64,000 nt of DNA from the NCBI GenBank assembly GCA_017445475.1, contig JAFSUB010000024.1, positions 23,912 through 87,911 on the forward strand, written 5' to 3'. The stretch's first letter is position 1. Every line of letters starts with the position of its first letter. Below are positions 47,885-56,299 of this stretch, one piece after another. A model generated the notes under the pieces. That model was not told the origin of the DNA, did not search any database, and worked only from the letters and a program-made list of their open reading frames with translations. The position numbers and the translations under genes were made by a program. The DNA is from Alphaproteobacteria bacterium. GTDB taxonomy: Bacteria > Pseudomonadota > Alphaproteobacteria > RF32 > CAG-239.

Positions 47885-49657
47885 TTGACACGTGATTGTG
47901 AAAATACTTTATCACTTCTCGAAAAGAAGTGGATATATCAAGAGGCAGACGAAAATCTGACCGAGCTTTTGATTCAGCGTTTTGATTTGCCTTATGCCGC
48001 GGCGCGTATTCTTGCACTGCGTGGGGTGAGTGTCGAAAGCGCCCCTTGTTTTCTTGATCCGAAACTTCAAACCTTAATGCCCGATCCGTCGTGTTTGAAC
48101 GATATGGACAAGGCGGCAAACTTTTTTGCGGACATCATTGAGCGCAAAGAAAGCGTGGGCATCATCGGCGATTATGATGTCGATGGGGCAACCTCATCTG
48201 CCGTTTTGCGCCGCTTTTTCGAGTTTTTCGGACTTAAGGTTTTGGTGCATATTCCCGATCGTGATGAAGGCTACGGGCCGAGTTTTAAGGCCTTTGATGA
48301 GTTTGAATCCGAAGGCATTAAAAGCGTTGTAACAACCGATTGCGGCACAACAGCGTTTGATGTTTTAGACTTTGCGGCGCAAAAAGGTTTTAATATTGTT
48401 GTGCTGGATCATCACGAGGCCGAAACAAAACTGCCCAAGGTTTTGGCGGTGGTTAACCCAAAAAGGCTTGATGAACAAAACGACTATCCGTATCTCAAAT
48501 ATTTGGCGGCGGTCGGTGTTGTCTTTTTAACACTTGTTGCCATAAGCCGCGAGCTGAATAAAAGAGGCTTTTATGACAATCATGAAAAGCCTGATTTAAT
48601 GGCATATCTTGATTTGGTGGCGCTCGGGACGGTGTGTGATGTCGTGCCGCTTTTAGGCTTAAACAGGGCGTATGTCAGGCAAGGTTTGAAGGTTGTTTCA
48701 AACAGGCAAAATTTAGGGCTCACAACGCTGATTGACAATTCCGGCATCAAGCAAAGGCCGAGTGTTTATCATTTGGGTTATGTTTTAGGTCCGCGAATCA
48801 ATGCGGGCGGCAGAGTGGGTGATTCTTCAATTGCAAGCAGGCTTCTTTGCACGTCAAGCCCTCACGAGGCGCTTGATTTGAGCTTGAAGCTCAACAACTT
48901 TAATGCCGAGCGTAAAGACATTGAAGCACACGTTCTAAAAGAAGCAATCGAGCAGCTTGAAGGTGCACCGCAAGAATATCCGATGGCCTTTGTTTCGGGC
49001 ACAACGTGGCATCAGGGTGTCATCGGCATTGTGGCCGGCAAATTAAAAGAGCGTTATCACGTGCCCTCGTTTGTCATGTCTGTTGAAAAAGATGGTGTGA
49101 AAGGTTCGGCAAGGTCTGTGAGCGGGCTTGATTTGGGTGCGCTGATTCTGTCGGCCAAAGAGCAAGGGCTTTTAACAAGCGGCGGCGGACACACAATGGC
49201 GGCCGGTTTTTCGCTTGATGAAAGCAAAATTGACGATTTTAAGCATTTTGTGGGCAGCTACATCACAAAGCGCCTTTCGCAAGATGATTTGGTTGCAAAA
49301 TTTTATGTTGACTGTGTTTTAAGCTTAAGCGGTGCAAATATGGATTTGGCCGAAAAGCTTGCGCTTCTTGAACCATACGGCGCCGGCAATCCCGAACCCG
49401 AAATTGTTATTGAAAACGTGAAAATTTCAAAACCCTTGATTGTGGGCGAGGGGCATATTAAGTGCTTTTTAACGAGCGGATACGGTGAAAGCCTTAAAGC
49501 AATCTGCTTTAAGTGTGCCGACAACGAACTGGGGCAGGCTTTGCTTTCAAAAAATGACGAACGGTTTGATGTTTTAGGCTCTCTTCGCATCGATTCGTTT
49601 CTAAACAGTAAAACATTACAATTTGTTATTGATGATATGAAAAGGATACAAAAATGA
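47885..49657 (+). CDS. recJ: Single-stranded-DNA-specific exonuclease RecJ
   Basis: About 590 residues. DHH motifs IIGDYDVDGATSS, VVTTDCGT and VVLDHHEAE, then the DHHA1 end SGGGHTMAAGFSLDES. RecJ degrades 5' ends of single strands in RecF-pathway and mismatch repair. The start is not an ATG; the TTG at 47885 has AAGGA seven bases upstream and is preferred, with a second TTG at 47882. The stop overlaps the next gene by four bases. Confidence 0.9.
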   Translation: MTRDCENTLSLLEKKWIYQEADENLTELLIQRFDLPYAAARILALRGVSVESAPCFLDPKLQTLMPDPSCLNDMDKAANFFADIIERKESVGIIGDYDVDGATSSAVLRRFFEFFGLKVLVHIPDRDEGYGPSFKAFDEFESEGIKSVVTTDCGTTAFDVLDFAAQKGFNIVVLDHHEAETKLPKVLAVVNPKRLDEQNDYPYLKYLAAVGVVFLTLVAISRELNKRGFYDNHEKPDLMAYLDLVALGTVCDVVPLLGLNRAYVRQGLKVVSNRQNLGLTTLIDNSGIKQRPSVYHLGYVLGPRINAGGRVGDSSIASRLLCTSSPHEALDLSLKLNNFNAERKDIEAHVLKEAIEQLEGAPQEYPMAFVSGTTWHQGVIGIVAGKLKERYHVPSFVMSVEKDGVKGSARSVSGLDLGALILSAKEQGLLTSGGGHTMAAGFSLDESKIDDFKHFVGSYITKRLSQDDLVAKFYVDCVLSLSGANMDLAEKLALLEPYGAGNPEPEIVIENVKISKPLIVGEGHIKCFLTSGYGESLKAICFKCADNELGQALLSKNDERFDVLGSLRIDSFLNSKTLQFVIDDMKRIQK

Positions 49658-50391
49658 AAAAAAAGATTAAAGAAAAACAGCAAAAACCCTCTATACTTTC
49701 CAGATTTTTCGGCAAGTTAAAAACATATTTGTTTACGGGCATTTTGGTTACGGCGCCTGTGGGCATAACGTTTTATATTGCCTATAAGCTGATTATATAC
49801 ATCGACAAGTGGTCAAACGCCATTGTGCCTCCGAAGTTTCGCCTAAACGAATATCTGCCTTTTGAAATGCCGGGGCTCGGCGTTGTGGTGATTGTGTGTG
49901 CGCTTGTTTGTGTGGGTATGTTCACGACGGGATATGTTGGGCGCTTTTTTGTGAAGATTGGTGAAAAGATTGTTTCAAAAATGCCCTTTATTTCAAGTGT
50001 TTACACACTCTTAAAACAAGTGTTCGAAACGTTTTTTTCGGGCAAAAAACAATCGTTTAATCAGGTTGTGCTTTTGGAATATCCCCGAAAAGGTGTTTGG
50101 GTCTTGGGTTTTGTGAGTGCGAAAACAGGTGGCGAAATCGGCAAAAAGATTAAAGGTGATATCTTAAATGTGTTTGTGCCGACAACGCCAAACCCCACGT
50201 CCGGTTTTCTGATTTTTGTTGAGCAAAAAGACGTTATTAAGCTTGATATGTCGGTGGAGGACGGCTTAAAGCTTGTCATTTCGTGCGGTATTGTTGCCCC
50301 GAGCGAAGAAATGTTGCCGGAAGCAAAAAAAAGAGGCAGGAAAAAAACACAAAAAAAAGCAAATATTTCGGTTATACACACGCCAAAATAA
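49654..50391 (+). CDS. DUF502 membrane protein
   Basis: A 245-residue protein of the DUF502 family. Two membrane segments (YLFTGILVTAPVGITFYIAY and GLGVVVIVCALVCVGMFTTG), then KMPFISSVYTLLKQVFETFF, LEYPRKGVWVLGFVSA and FVPTTPNPTSGFLIFVEQ, the family signature. The last 35 residues are a basic tail (KKRGRKKTQKKAN). It overlaps recJ by four bases. Function unknown; inner-membrane location. Confidence 0.85.
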   Translation: MKKKIKEKQQKPSILSRFFGKLKTYLFTGILVTAPVGITFYIAYKLIIYIDKWSNAIVPPKFRLNEYLPFEMPGLGVVVIVCALVCVGMFTTGYVGRFFVKIGEKIVSKMPFISSVYTLLKQVFETFFSGKKQSFNQVVLLEYPRKGVWVLGFVSAKTGGEIGKKIKGDILNVFVPTTPNPTSGFLIFVEQKDVIKLDMSVEDGLKLVISCGIVAPSEEMLPEAKKRGRKKTQKKANISVIHTPK

Positions 50392-50495
50392 AATTTGACG
50401 GCCTTTTTATTTTGTAAAAAAGCTTTTGTTATCAATAAGATACAAGGTTTTGAAAAGAAGTTTTCGCGCAACAAGGAAAAAACGAAAAATAATGC

Positions 50496-50524
50496 TTGAC
50501 TTTGAATAAAAATTAGCATATTCT
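50496..50524 (+). promoter_or_regulatory. Promoter of a candidate non-coding RNA
   Basis: TTGACT (50496-50501) and TATTCT (50519-50524) with 17 bases between. No long gene follows on this strand. Confidence 0.6.
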
Positions 50525-50529
50525 CATAA

Positions 50530-50860
50530 TCAGAGAGTTACATTTCAACTCTAAATGAAGGGAATTATGCCATGTTTAAAAATTCCTCATTTACGTATCA
50601 ACGGTCTGCAAAGCTTTAAGCGGCGCAGACCTTGAGATACGTTCTAAGGTGGGGGGTGTTTGCAAGCATCAAAAGGCTTTAGACCGTGGCGACCTTATGT
50701 TGAGCGGTTTTTTTGAAAGTTCTTAACAGGTTTTGTTCCCGAAATTTTGAGAAATGGAAACTCAAAGCTATTAGACGCTTTGAAAAACCAGTAAAAATGT
50801 CAAGTCCTTTCAGTTCAAAGCGTTTAAAGAGGCACCCTTGAAAAAGGGTGCCTTGCTTAT
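50530..50860 (+). ncRNA. Candidate structured RNA, or orphan leader with short peptide
   Basis: Between the promoter above and a terminator (GGCACCC-TTGAAAA-GGGTGCC, about 50831-50853) lies a stretch rich in stems: AGAGTT/AACTCT near 50533, and a nested pair ACGTATC/GATACGT with GGTCTGC/GCAGACC inside (about 50595-50641). A 15-codon frame MFKNSSFTYQRSAKL starts at 50571, after GAAGGG, and ends in the second hairpin, like a leader peptide. No downstream gene on this strand remains, because the next gene faces the other way. It matches no RNA family I can name. Confidence 0.45.
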
Positions 50861-50904
50861 ATAACACAACTCACCGACTGAACCGCCAGTGGATTGAAAA
50901 TTGC

Positions 50905-50936
50905 AAAAACGCCTCAACAATAAAGTTGAGGCGAAA
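50905..50936 (-). terminator. Terminator of ankyrin gene C
   Basis: GCCTCAAC (50911-50918) pairs with GTTGAGGC (50925-50932); on the minus strand a GTTTTT run follows. Related to the hairpin at 37358-37390. Confidence 0.7.
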
Positions 50937-50957
50937 TTGATTTGATAAAAAGAGCAG

Positions 50958-52001
50958 TTATCTGCCGCCATCATCACGGCCATTCGGCTTTGTTGGTGTG
51001 GGTGAATTTGAATCACGTGTTGTTGCTTCAAGTGGTGATGAAACTTTTTCCCCTTTTCTTTCCGCAAGATATTCTTGCCGTTCTTGAAGGTGTCCTTTTT
51101 GTAATTCAATTTGTTGTTCTTTTTTGAATTTTTCCACAATTTCAATTTTTTGCTTAAATGAAATATTATTGTTTTCTTGAAAACCCTCTATATCTGCTCC
51201 TGCTTTCAACAAAAGCAATGCTTGAGCTTCATCTTTTGCTTCTGATAGTGCTGTAATATGATGTTTAGAACCATGAGTATATTCATCGAAGCCCATATTA
51301 ACATCAGCACCTGCATCAAGTAAGAGTTTTGTTTCTTCGGCTGTTTTTGCCATAATCAGAGGAAGGCCATCATGGCATTTAATATCTGCACCGGCTTCAA
51401 TAAGTAATCTTTTTTGTTCAATACCACGTGCAAATATCAGTGCCGAATTGCCCATTTCATCTATAGCATTAACATCAGCACCAGCTTCAAGTAAAAGTTT
51501 TGTCTGCTCTGAAGTGTAAGCACACATCAATACTGTTCTTCCTCTGTATCCTCTGGCATTAATATCAGCACCAGCTTCAAGCAAAAGTTTTGTCTGTTCT
51601 GCAGTTTTAGCATATGCTAGTGCCGTGCCACAGATACCATCATTAATATTAACATCAGCACCAGCCTTAATAAGTAATTTTAAAATTTCAGTTTCTTTAT
51701 CCCGATAGATAATGGCCTGATGGAGAGCCGTTCGTGATGTATTATCTTGAGCATTAACATCAGCGCCAGCTTCTATGAGCAATTTTACAAGCTCATATTC
51801 TCCACCATTACGAATAGCACACATTAAAGGGGTTTCTTGGCTAGCTTTTCTAATAAAACCACCACTTAATAAATTATCATACCTATCTCTGGTATTGATA
51901 TTCGCCCCTTTTGCCAGTGCTTTTTTAGCTTCTTCAGTGGTTTTTGCCATAAGCAACATATCATCTACCAAGCTTCCGCTCATCGTACTACTATATTCCA
52001 T
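50958..52001 (-). CDS. Ankyrin-repeat protein C with conserved C-terminal tail
   Basis: A 347-residue protein with about eight ankyrin repeats, for instance TPLMCAIRNGGEYELVKLLI (EAGADVNAQD), TALHQAIIYRDKETEILKLL, TALAYAKTAEQTKLLLEAGA and RTVLMCAYTSEQTKLLLEAG. The tail LQERQEYLAERKGEKVSSPL, ending KPNGRDDGGR, is nearly identical to those of A and B although the gene lies 11 kb away, outside the island. No signal peptide. Divergent to it is a serine recombinase. A secreted effector is the best guess; antiphage or regulatory use cannot be excluded. Confidence 0.8.
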   Translation of the reverse strand: MEYSSTMSGSLVDDMLLMAKTTEEAKKALAKGANINTRDRYDNLLSGGFIRKASQETPLMCAIRNGGEYELVKLLIEAGADVNAQDNTSRTALHQAIIYRDKETEILKLLIKAGADVNINDGICGTALAYAKTAEQTKLLLEAGADINARGYRGRTVLMCAYTSEQTKLLLEAGADVNAIDEMGNSALIFARGIEQKRLLIEAGADIKCHDGLPLIMAKTAEETKLLLDAGADVNMGFDEYTHGSKHHITALSEAKDEAQALLLLKAGADIEGFQENNNISFKQKIEIVEKFKKEQQIELQKGHLQERQEYLAERKGEKVSSPLEATTRDSNSPTPTKPNGRDDGGR

Positions 52002-52048
52002 CGTTCAAAATCCTTTCTGAAAAAAAGTTATTGTACTATTTTGTCCAA

Positions 52049-52296
52049 GTGTATCATAAATGGTGGTTTATGGACACCTTGAAAAAATTGATTCAGTCAA
52101 ACATCCTCAAATGCTTGGAATACCTTGATGCTGTAAGGTTAGAACAGCATTGAAAAATTTTTAAAAAAATCAAAAAAAGTGGTTGATTTAAACCACCCTT
52201 TAAATGGGACAGGTAAATTAATGAAAAACATCGTCATTTCAAATAAATACATAATGTCATGCCTCGCTTTGCCTTATGGCAAATGCGTCAAGGCAT
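52049..52296. repeat. Inverted repeats between ankyrin gene C and the recombinase
   Basis: GTGTATCATAAA/TTTATGGACAC (52049-52077) is an imperfect dyad over the likely promoter of the ankyrin gene. Further dyads are GTGGTT/AACCAC near 52171 and ATGCC-TCGC-TTTGCC/GGCAAA-TGCGTCAA-GGCAT (52259-52296). They may be recombinase sites or regulatory hairpins. Confidence 0.45.
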
Positions 52297-52387
52297 CTAC
52301 AAATTATTATAAAGAATCGGAAGACCCCTTGACGTTTTTGCAAAACAAAAACGAGGGGTGACAAGAACAAATACGGACTTAAAAAAA

Positions 52388-52993
52388 ATGATTATCGCAT
52401 ACATCAGAAAAAGCACATCAAGCCAAGCATTTTCACACATGGAATATGAAATTAAACAATATGCCTCACAAAACAACATCACAATTGATAAGTGGATAGA
52501 AGAATCAATATCATCACGCAAACCTTTACACAAACGGGAGTTGGGAACATTGTTAAATGAACTATCTGAGGGAGATATTTTAATCACAACCGAAATATCA
52601 AGATTGGGGCGTTCAATTTTAGAGGTCATGAGCATTTTACAAACCTGCCTTAATAAAAATTGTCAGGTCATCACAATCAAAGAACATTATCACTTGGGAA
52701 ATGATATTCAAAGCAAAGTGTTGGCATTTGCTTTCGGATTATCGGCAGAGATTGAACGCAATTTAATTTCTCAGCGAACCAAAGCAGCATTAACATCAAA
52801 GAAAGCTGAAGGTGTCAAACTCGGTCGCCCGCTCAATGCTAAAAGCAGACAACTCAAACTTTCTAAAAACATTAAGCGTATTCAAAACCTTTTGGATAAA
52901 GGATTATCCAAAGCAGCCATAGCAAAAATCATGAGCGTTAAACGCCAAACCTTGGCCCGATTTATCAAAAGGATTGGGATTGAGGACGTATAG
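52388..52993 (+). CDS. Mpi-type serine recombinase (DNA invertase)
   Basis: About 201 residues from the ATG at 52388. The resolvase domain shows YIRKSTSSQAFSHMEYEIKQ (catalytic Ser), LITTEISRLGRSILEVM, VLAFAFGLSAEIERNLISQR and KKAEGVKLGRPLNAKS, close to the master DNA invertase Mpi of Bacteroides. The C-terminus is a resolvase HTH (LSKAAIAKIMSVKRQTLARF). Such enzymes invert promoters or excise segments. A truncated relative lies at 39881-40030. The longer GTG start at 52358 is less likely. Confidence 0.85.
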   Translation: MIIAYIRKSTSSQAFSHMEYEIKQYASQNNITIDKWIEESISSRKPLHKRELGTLLNELSEGDILITTEISRLGRSILEVMSILQTCLNKNCQVITIKEHYHLGNDIQSKVLAFAFGLSAEIERNLISQRTKAALTSKKAEGVKLGRPLNAKSRQLKLSKNIKRIQNLLDKGLSKAAIAKIMSVKRQTLARFIKRIGIEDV

Positions 52994-53051
52994 TTAAACA
53001 TCAAAAAAACTGCCTGATTGCGGCGGTGGTGCTGCTTTTGGCTGTGCCGGT

Positions 53052-53687
53052 TTAAAATATGGTGCTTAAAAAACGTTTTTCAGCCAAAACCGTTGTGCTT
53101 TCGCCGTGCCCGGGGTAAAGAACGGTGTTTTCGGGCAATGTTAAAATTTTTTGCGTGATGCTTTTTATCAAAAGGGCGTTGTTGCCGCCCGAGCCTTGAA
53201 GGTCTGTGCGCCCAACGCCGTTTTTAAAAATTGTGTCGCCCGTGAAAGCAATGTTGTTTTGCTCATCATAAAAAACAACCGAATCAAGCGTGTGGCCCGG
53301 AGTTGAAATTACTTTTAAGGAAACGGTGTCGGCGTTGGTTAAAGCAATCTCATCGCCATCATCAAAAAATCGCATATTTTTTAACACCTCAAAATCCGTG
53401 AAATGAGCTTGAAGGCGGCTGTCTGAAAGGTATTGCTGCGAAGCGGTTGAGCCGAAAAAGGGGATATGAAGTTTTTCATAAAGGCTTAAAACAGAACCGA
53501 TGTGGTCAAGATGCGAATGGGTTATGAGCATTTTTTCAATCTGCCAGCCGTTTTGCAAAATTAGGTTTATCAGGACATCGGCGTCGGCGCACGGATCAAT
53601 GATAAAACCATGTTTTGTTTCTTCATCAACATAAAAATAGGTGTTAGCGCCGAAAATGTCTGTTGATTCGATTTTTTGAACAATCAT
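53052..53687 (-). CDS. Metallo-beta-lactamase-fold hydrolase (glyoxalase II-like)
   Basis: A 211-residue protein from the ATG at 53687 (GGAG upstream). Metal ligands: THSHLDHIG (H-x-H-x-D-H), TPGHTLDSVVF, FTGDTIF and YPGHGEST. It is the short YcbL-like type of the glyoxalase II group, which hydrolyses thioesters such as S-lactoylglutathione. It follows the cation transporter gene with about 20 bases between. Substrate inferred. Confidence 0.8.
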   Translation of the reverse strand: MIVQKIESTDIFGANTYFYVDEETKHGFIIDPCADADVLINLILQNGWQIEKMLITHSHLDHIGSVLSLYEKLHIPFFGSTASQQYLSDSRLQAHFTDFEVLKNMRFFDDGDEIALTNADTVSLKVISTPGHTLDSVVFYDEQNNIAFTGDTIFKNGVGRTDLQGSGGNNALLIKSITQKILTLPENTVLYPGHGESTTVLAEKRFLSTIF

Positions 53688-53709
53688 AGTCTCATTCTCC
53701 GAGTTTTTG

Positions 53710-54609
53710 TTATAAATCACATTTATGGCGGCAATTTTTGTTTTCAAGCTGAATGTTGCAGTGTGCAATGTGAAACTTATCGTTCAGCATTTTGCTGACA
53801 TCTTCGACAATATTTAAATTTGTGCCTTGAATGTGGCACTCAAGCGCCACATCATGCTCATTGACACACCAAAGATGAATGTGATGAACATCATCAACAC
53901 CTTCAATGTTTTCAATGGCCTGTGCAATTTCATCAAAATCGAGATTTTCCGGTGCGGCGTTCATCAACACATTGACAATCGGCTTAAAAGAAACAAAGGC
54001 CTGAAAAACCATATATCCGGCAATGAGAAGCGCAATCATTCCGTCAACAAAATAAACATCAAACAAAACAACGCAAAAACCCGAAACAATCACGCCGATT
54101 GAACCGAAGGCATCCGCAAGATTGTGCAGAAAAACCATCTTCATATTGGCGCTTGTGTGTGCGTGATGATGTGAAATTTTGGCCGTGAACGCGTCAACAC
54201 ACAAAGCCAGAACCGAAACAAAAATAATCAGCCACCCTTCAATCGGATTCGGATAGATAAGCCGCTCAATGCCTTCAATGGCAAGATAAACGCCTGCGGC
54301 AAAAAGCAAAATAAGGTTTGCAAAGCCGCCGACAAGCTCTGCACGCTTAAAACCGTATGTGTATTTGTTTGTTGCCTTTTTTCGCCCGATTTTGAAAGCA
54401 ATCACGGCAATTAAAATCGAAAAAGCGTCAGAGGTGTTGTGTAGCGCATCGCCGATTAAAGCAACACTTCCGGCAATAATACCGCCCGCAAATTCAACAA
54501 CGGAAAGAAGCATATTGACAAGAAACGATAAAAACAGATATTTCACCGACTTTTCATCAACATCATCATGGTGATGATGCGGGCAGGCCGTAGCGTGTTT
54601 ATGCGTCAT
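53710..54609 (-). CDS. Cation diffusion facilitator, zinc/cadmium type (CzcD/ZitB-like)
   Basis: A 299-residue exporter. His-rich N-terminus (ACPHHHHDDVDEK), six membrane segments, the metal site GDALHNTSDAFSI and its second half FLHNLADAFGSIGV, and a His loop SHHHAHTS. The C-terminal cytosolic domain (DDVHHIHLWCVNEHDVALEC) binds metal. It exports zinc, cadmium or cobalt in exchange for protons. The H-x3-D pairs of both helices fit zinc. Confidence 0.9.
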   Translation of the reverse strand: MTHKHATACPHHHHDDVDEKSVKYLFLSFLVNMLLSVVEFAGGIIAGSVALIGDALHNTSDAFSILIAVIAFKIGRKKATNKYTYGFKRAELVGGFANLILLFAAGVYLAIEGIERLIYPNPIEGWLIIFVSVLALCVDAFTAKISHHHAHTSANMKMVFLHNLADAFGSIGVIVSGFCVVLFDVYFVDGMIALLIAGYMVFQAFVSFKPIVNVLMNAAPENLDFDEIAQAIENIEGVDDVHHIHLWCVNEHDVALECHIQGTNLNIVEDVSKMLNDKFHIAHCNIQLENKNCRHKCDL

Positions 54610-54737
54610 AAGAAAACTCCTTTCTTTGAATTTGCGCCTTTAAGAGCTGAAAGTCAAGCCTTTTGTTTGAAACCTAAAAAAGGTTTGATTGTTTGGTTTT
54701 TAAAAAGTAAAATGAAACCTTAAGAGGAGGTTTTTTT

Positions 54738-55364
54738 ATGTCGTATTGCAACTGGGACCACACATCACCAAAAAACATCAAATATCACGATGAAGAATGG
54801 GGTGTTCCGCTTCACGATGATCAAAAGCAATTTGAATTTTTAAGTCTTGAGGTTATGCAATGCGGCCTCAACTGGAATATGATGATTAACAAGCGTGAAA
54901 TTTTCCGCGCGTGTTTTGACGGGTTTGATTTTGATAAAATTGCCTTATATGACAAAGCAGAAGTGGCGCGCATTATGCAGACAAAGGGTATGATTAAAAG
55001 CCTCCGCAAAATCGAGGCCATCATCAACAACGCCAGATGTTTTCAAAAAATAAGAAAGGAATTTGGAAGCTTTGATGCGTATCTGTGGGCATATTCTAGC
55101 AACAAAACCATTTTATACGATAAGCACGAAAAGGGTTTTATTCCAAGCTCCAACGGCTTGTCGGCAAATGTGAGCAAAAATCTGAAAAATCGCGGTTTTA
55201 AGTTTTTGGGGCCGACAACAATCTATTCTCACCTTCAGGCGTGCGGCATCATCAACGATCATGATAAAAATTGTCCGCGTTACCACCATATCAACACGCA
55301 TTATCCGACAATTCGAAAATGTGCGGATTTTGAAAAAGACGTTCGTTTTTACGGCAAGTCTTGA
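54738..55364 (+). CDS. tag: DNA-3-methyladenine glycosylase I
   Basis: A 208-residue enzyme. The start CNWDHTSPKNIKYHDEEWGV matches Tag (C-x-W, zinc-binding Cys and His), then FEFLSLEVMQCGLNWNMMIN with the conserved Glu, FRACFDGFDFDKIA and LGPTTIYSHLQACGIINDHD; C-terminal DHDKNCPRY provides the zinc ligands. It removes 3-methyladenine from DNA. GAGGAGG-like sites precede the ATG. It stands convergent to the FieF-like gene, overlapping by 16 bases. Confidence 0.85.
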   Translation: MSYCNWDHTSPKNIKYHDEEWGVPLHDDQKQFEFLSLEVMQCGLNWNMMINKREIFRACFDGFDFDKIALYDKAEVARIMQTKGMIKSLRKIEAIINNARCFQKIRKEFGSFDAYLWAYSSNKTILYDKHEKGFIPSSNGLSANVSKNLKNRGFKFLGPTTIYSHLQACGIINDHDKNCPRYHHINTHYPTIRKCADFEKDVRFYGKS

Positions 55365-56299
55365 GGTGAAGCCATATCGCAACGGCTTAAAATGTCGTCA
55401 AGCCTTTTTTCTTTAATTCCGTAGGGATCTTGATGGATAATAATTTGCGCGTTTTGAAATTTTTTCAAAATCTTTGTTTCAACTTTTTGCGTTAAACGAT
55501 GTGCCTCAATAAGCGAAAGGTTCGGTTCCATCTCAAGATGAAGTTCAAAAAGATAAACCGCACCCAAATCACGGCTTCTGAAATCGTGAAAACCTCTAAC
55601 GCCCTTGGTTTTTTGAACAATACGCGCAACCTCTTTTTTAATATTTTCAGGCAATTCCCTGTCCATTAAAGCAGAAACGGATTTTGCCCCAATTCGGCAG
55701 GCATAAACCAAAAGATAAACCGCAATGGCAAAAGCTGTTAATGTGTCTATCAGCGGCAAGCGAAAATATGAAACAGCAAATAAGGAGAATATCACCGAAA
55801 GGTTTGTGGCAATGTCGGCAATATAGTGTGCGCTGTCGGCTTCAATGGCGGGCGATTTTGTGTTTTTTGCAACATATTTTTGAAATAAAACCACGCAAAC
55901 GGTCAAGCTTAAGCTTATACACATCACAACAATACCAAGCAGTGTGTGTTCAACGGTTGCCCCGTGAAGCAATCTGTGAGCGGCACTGAAAAGCACAAAC
56001 AAGCCAGAGCCTGCAATAAAGGCCGACTGAATGAGCGCGCTGATTGATTCGGCCTTAAAATAGCCGTAGCGGTGGGTGCAGCTTGGCGGTTTAAGCGAAA
56101 ATTTGACGGCAAAAAAAGAAACAACCGTTGCAAACACATCAGACAAGCTGTCCATAAATGAAGATAAAATTGCAAGCGATCCGCTGAAGAGCGCGGCAAT
56201 CATCTTAATAAGCGTTAAAAACGAGGCCAAAGAAAGGCTCAAAGAAACAGCAAGTTTTTTATATCGGTCGCTTTTGCTCGAAGACCAATTTGTTGACAT
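55349..56299 (-). CDS. Cation diffusion facilitator, FieF-like
   Basis: About 316 residues from the ATG at 56299. Six membrane segments; metal sites LSSFMDSLSDVFATVV (D-x3-D) and ADSAHYIADIATNLS (H-x3-D). The C-terminal domain has RDLGAVYLFELHLEMEPNLS and ILKKFQNAQIIIHQDPYG. D-D-H-D ligands fit FieF/YiiP-like exporters of zinc or iron. It overlaps the end of the large transport gene by about 40 bases, so it may be coupled to it. Confidence 0.85.
   Translation of the reverse strand: MSTNWSSSKSDRYKKLAVSLSLSLASFLTLIKMIAALFSGSLAILSSFMDSLSDVFATVVSFFAVKFSLKPPSCTHRYGYFKAESISALIQSAFIAGSGLFVLFSAAHRLLHGATVEHTLLGIVVMCISLSLTVCVVLFQKYVAKNTKSPAIEADSAHYIADIATNLSVIFSLFAVSYFRLPLIDTLTAFAIAVYLLVYACRIGAKSVSALMDRELPENIKKEVARIVQKTKGVRGFHDFRSRDLGAVYLFELHLEMEPNLSLIEAHRLTQKVETKILKKFQNAQIIIHQDPYGIKEKRLDDILSRCDMASPQDLP

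Noticed and set aside
50530..50860. tmRNA, RNase P RNA, 6S or SRP RNA
   Set aside because: None of the hallmark sequences of these RNAs could be found in the segment.
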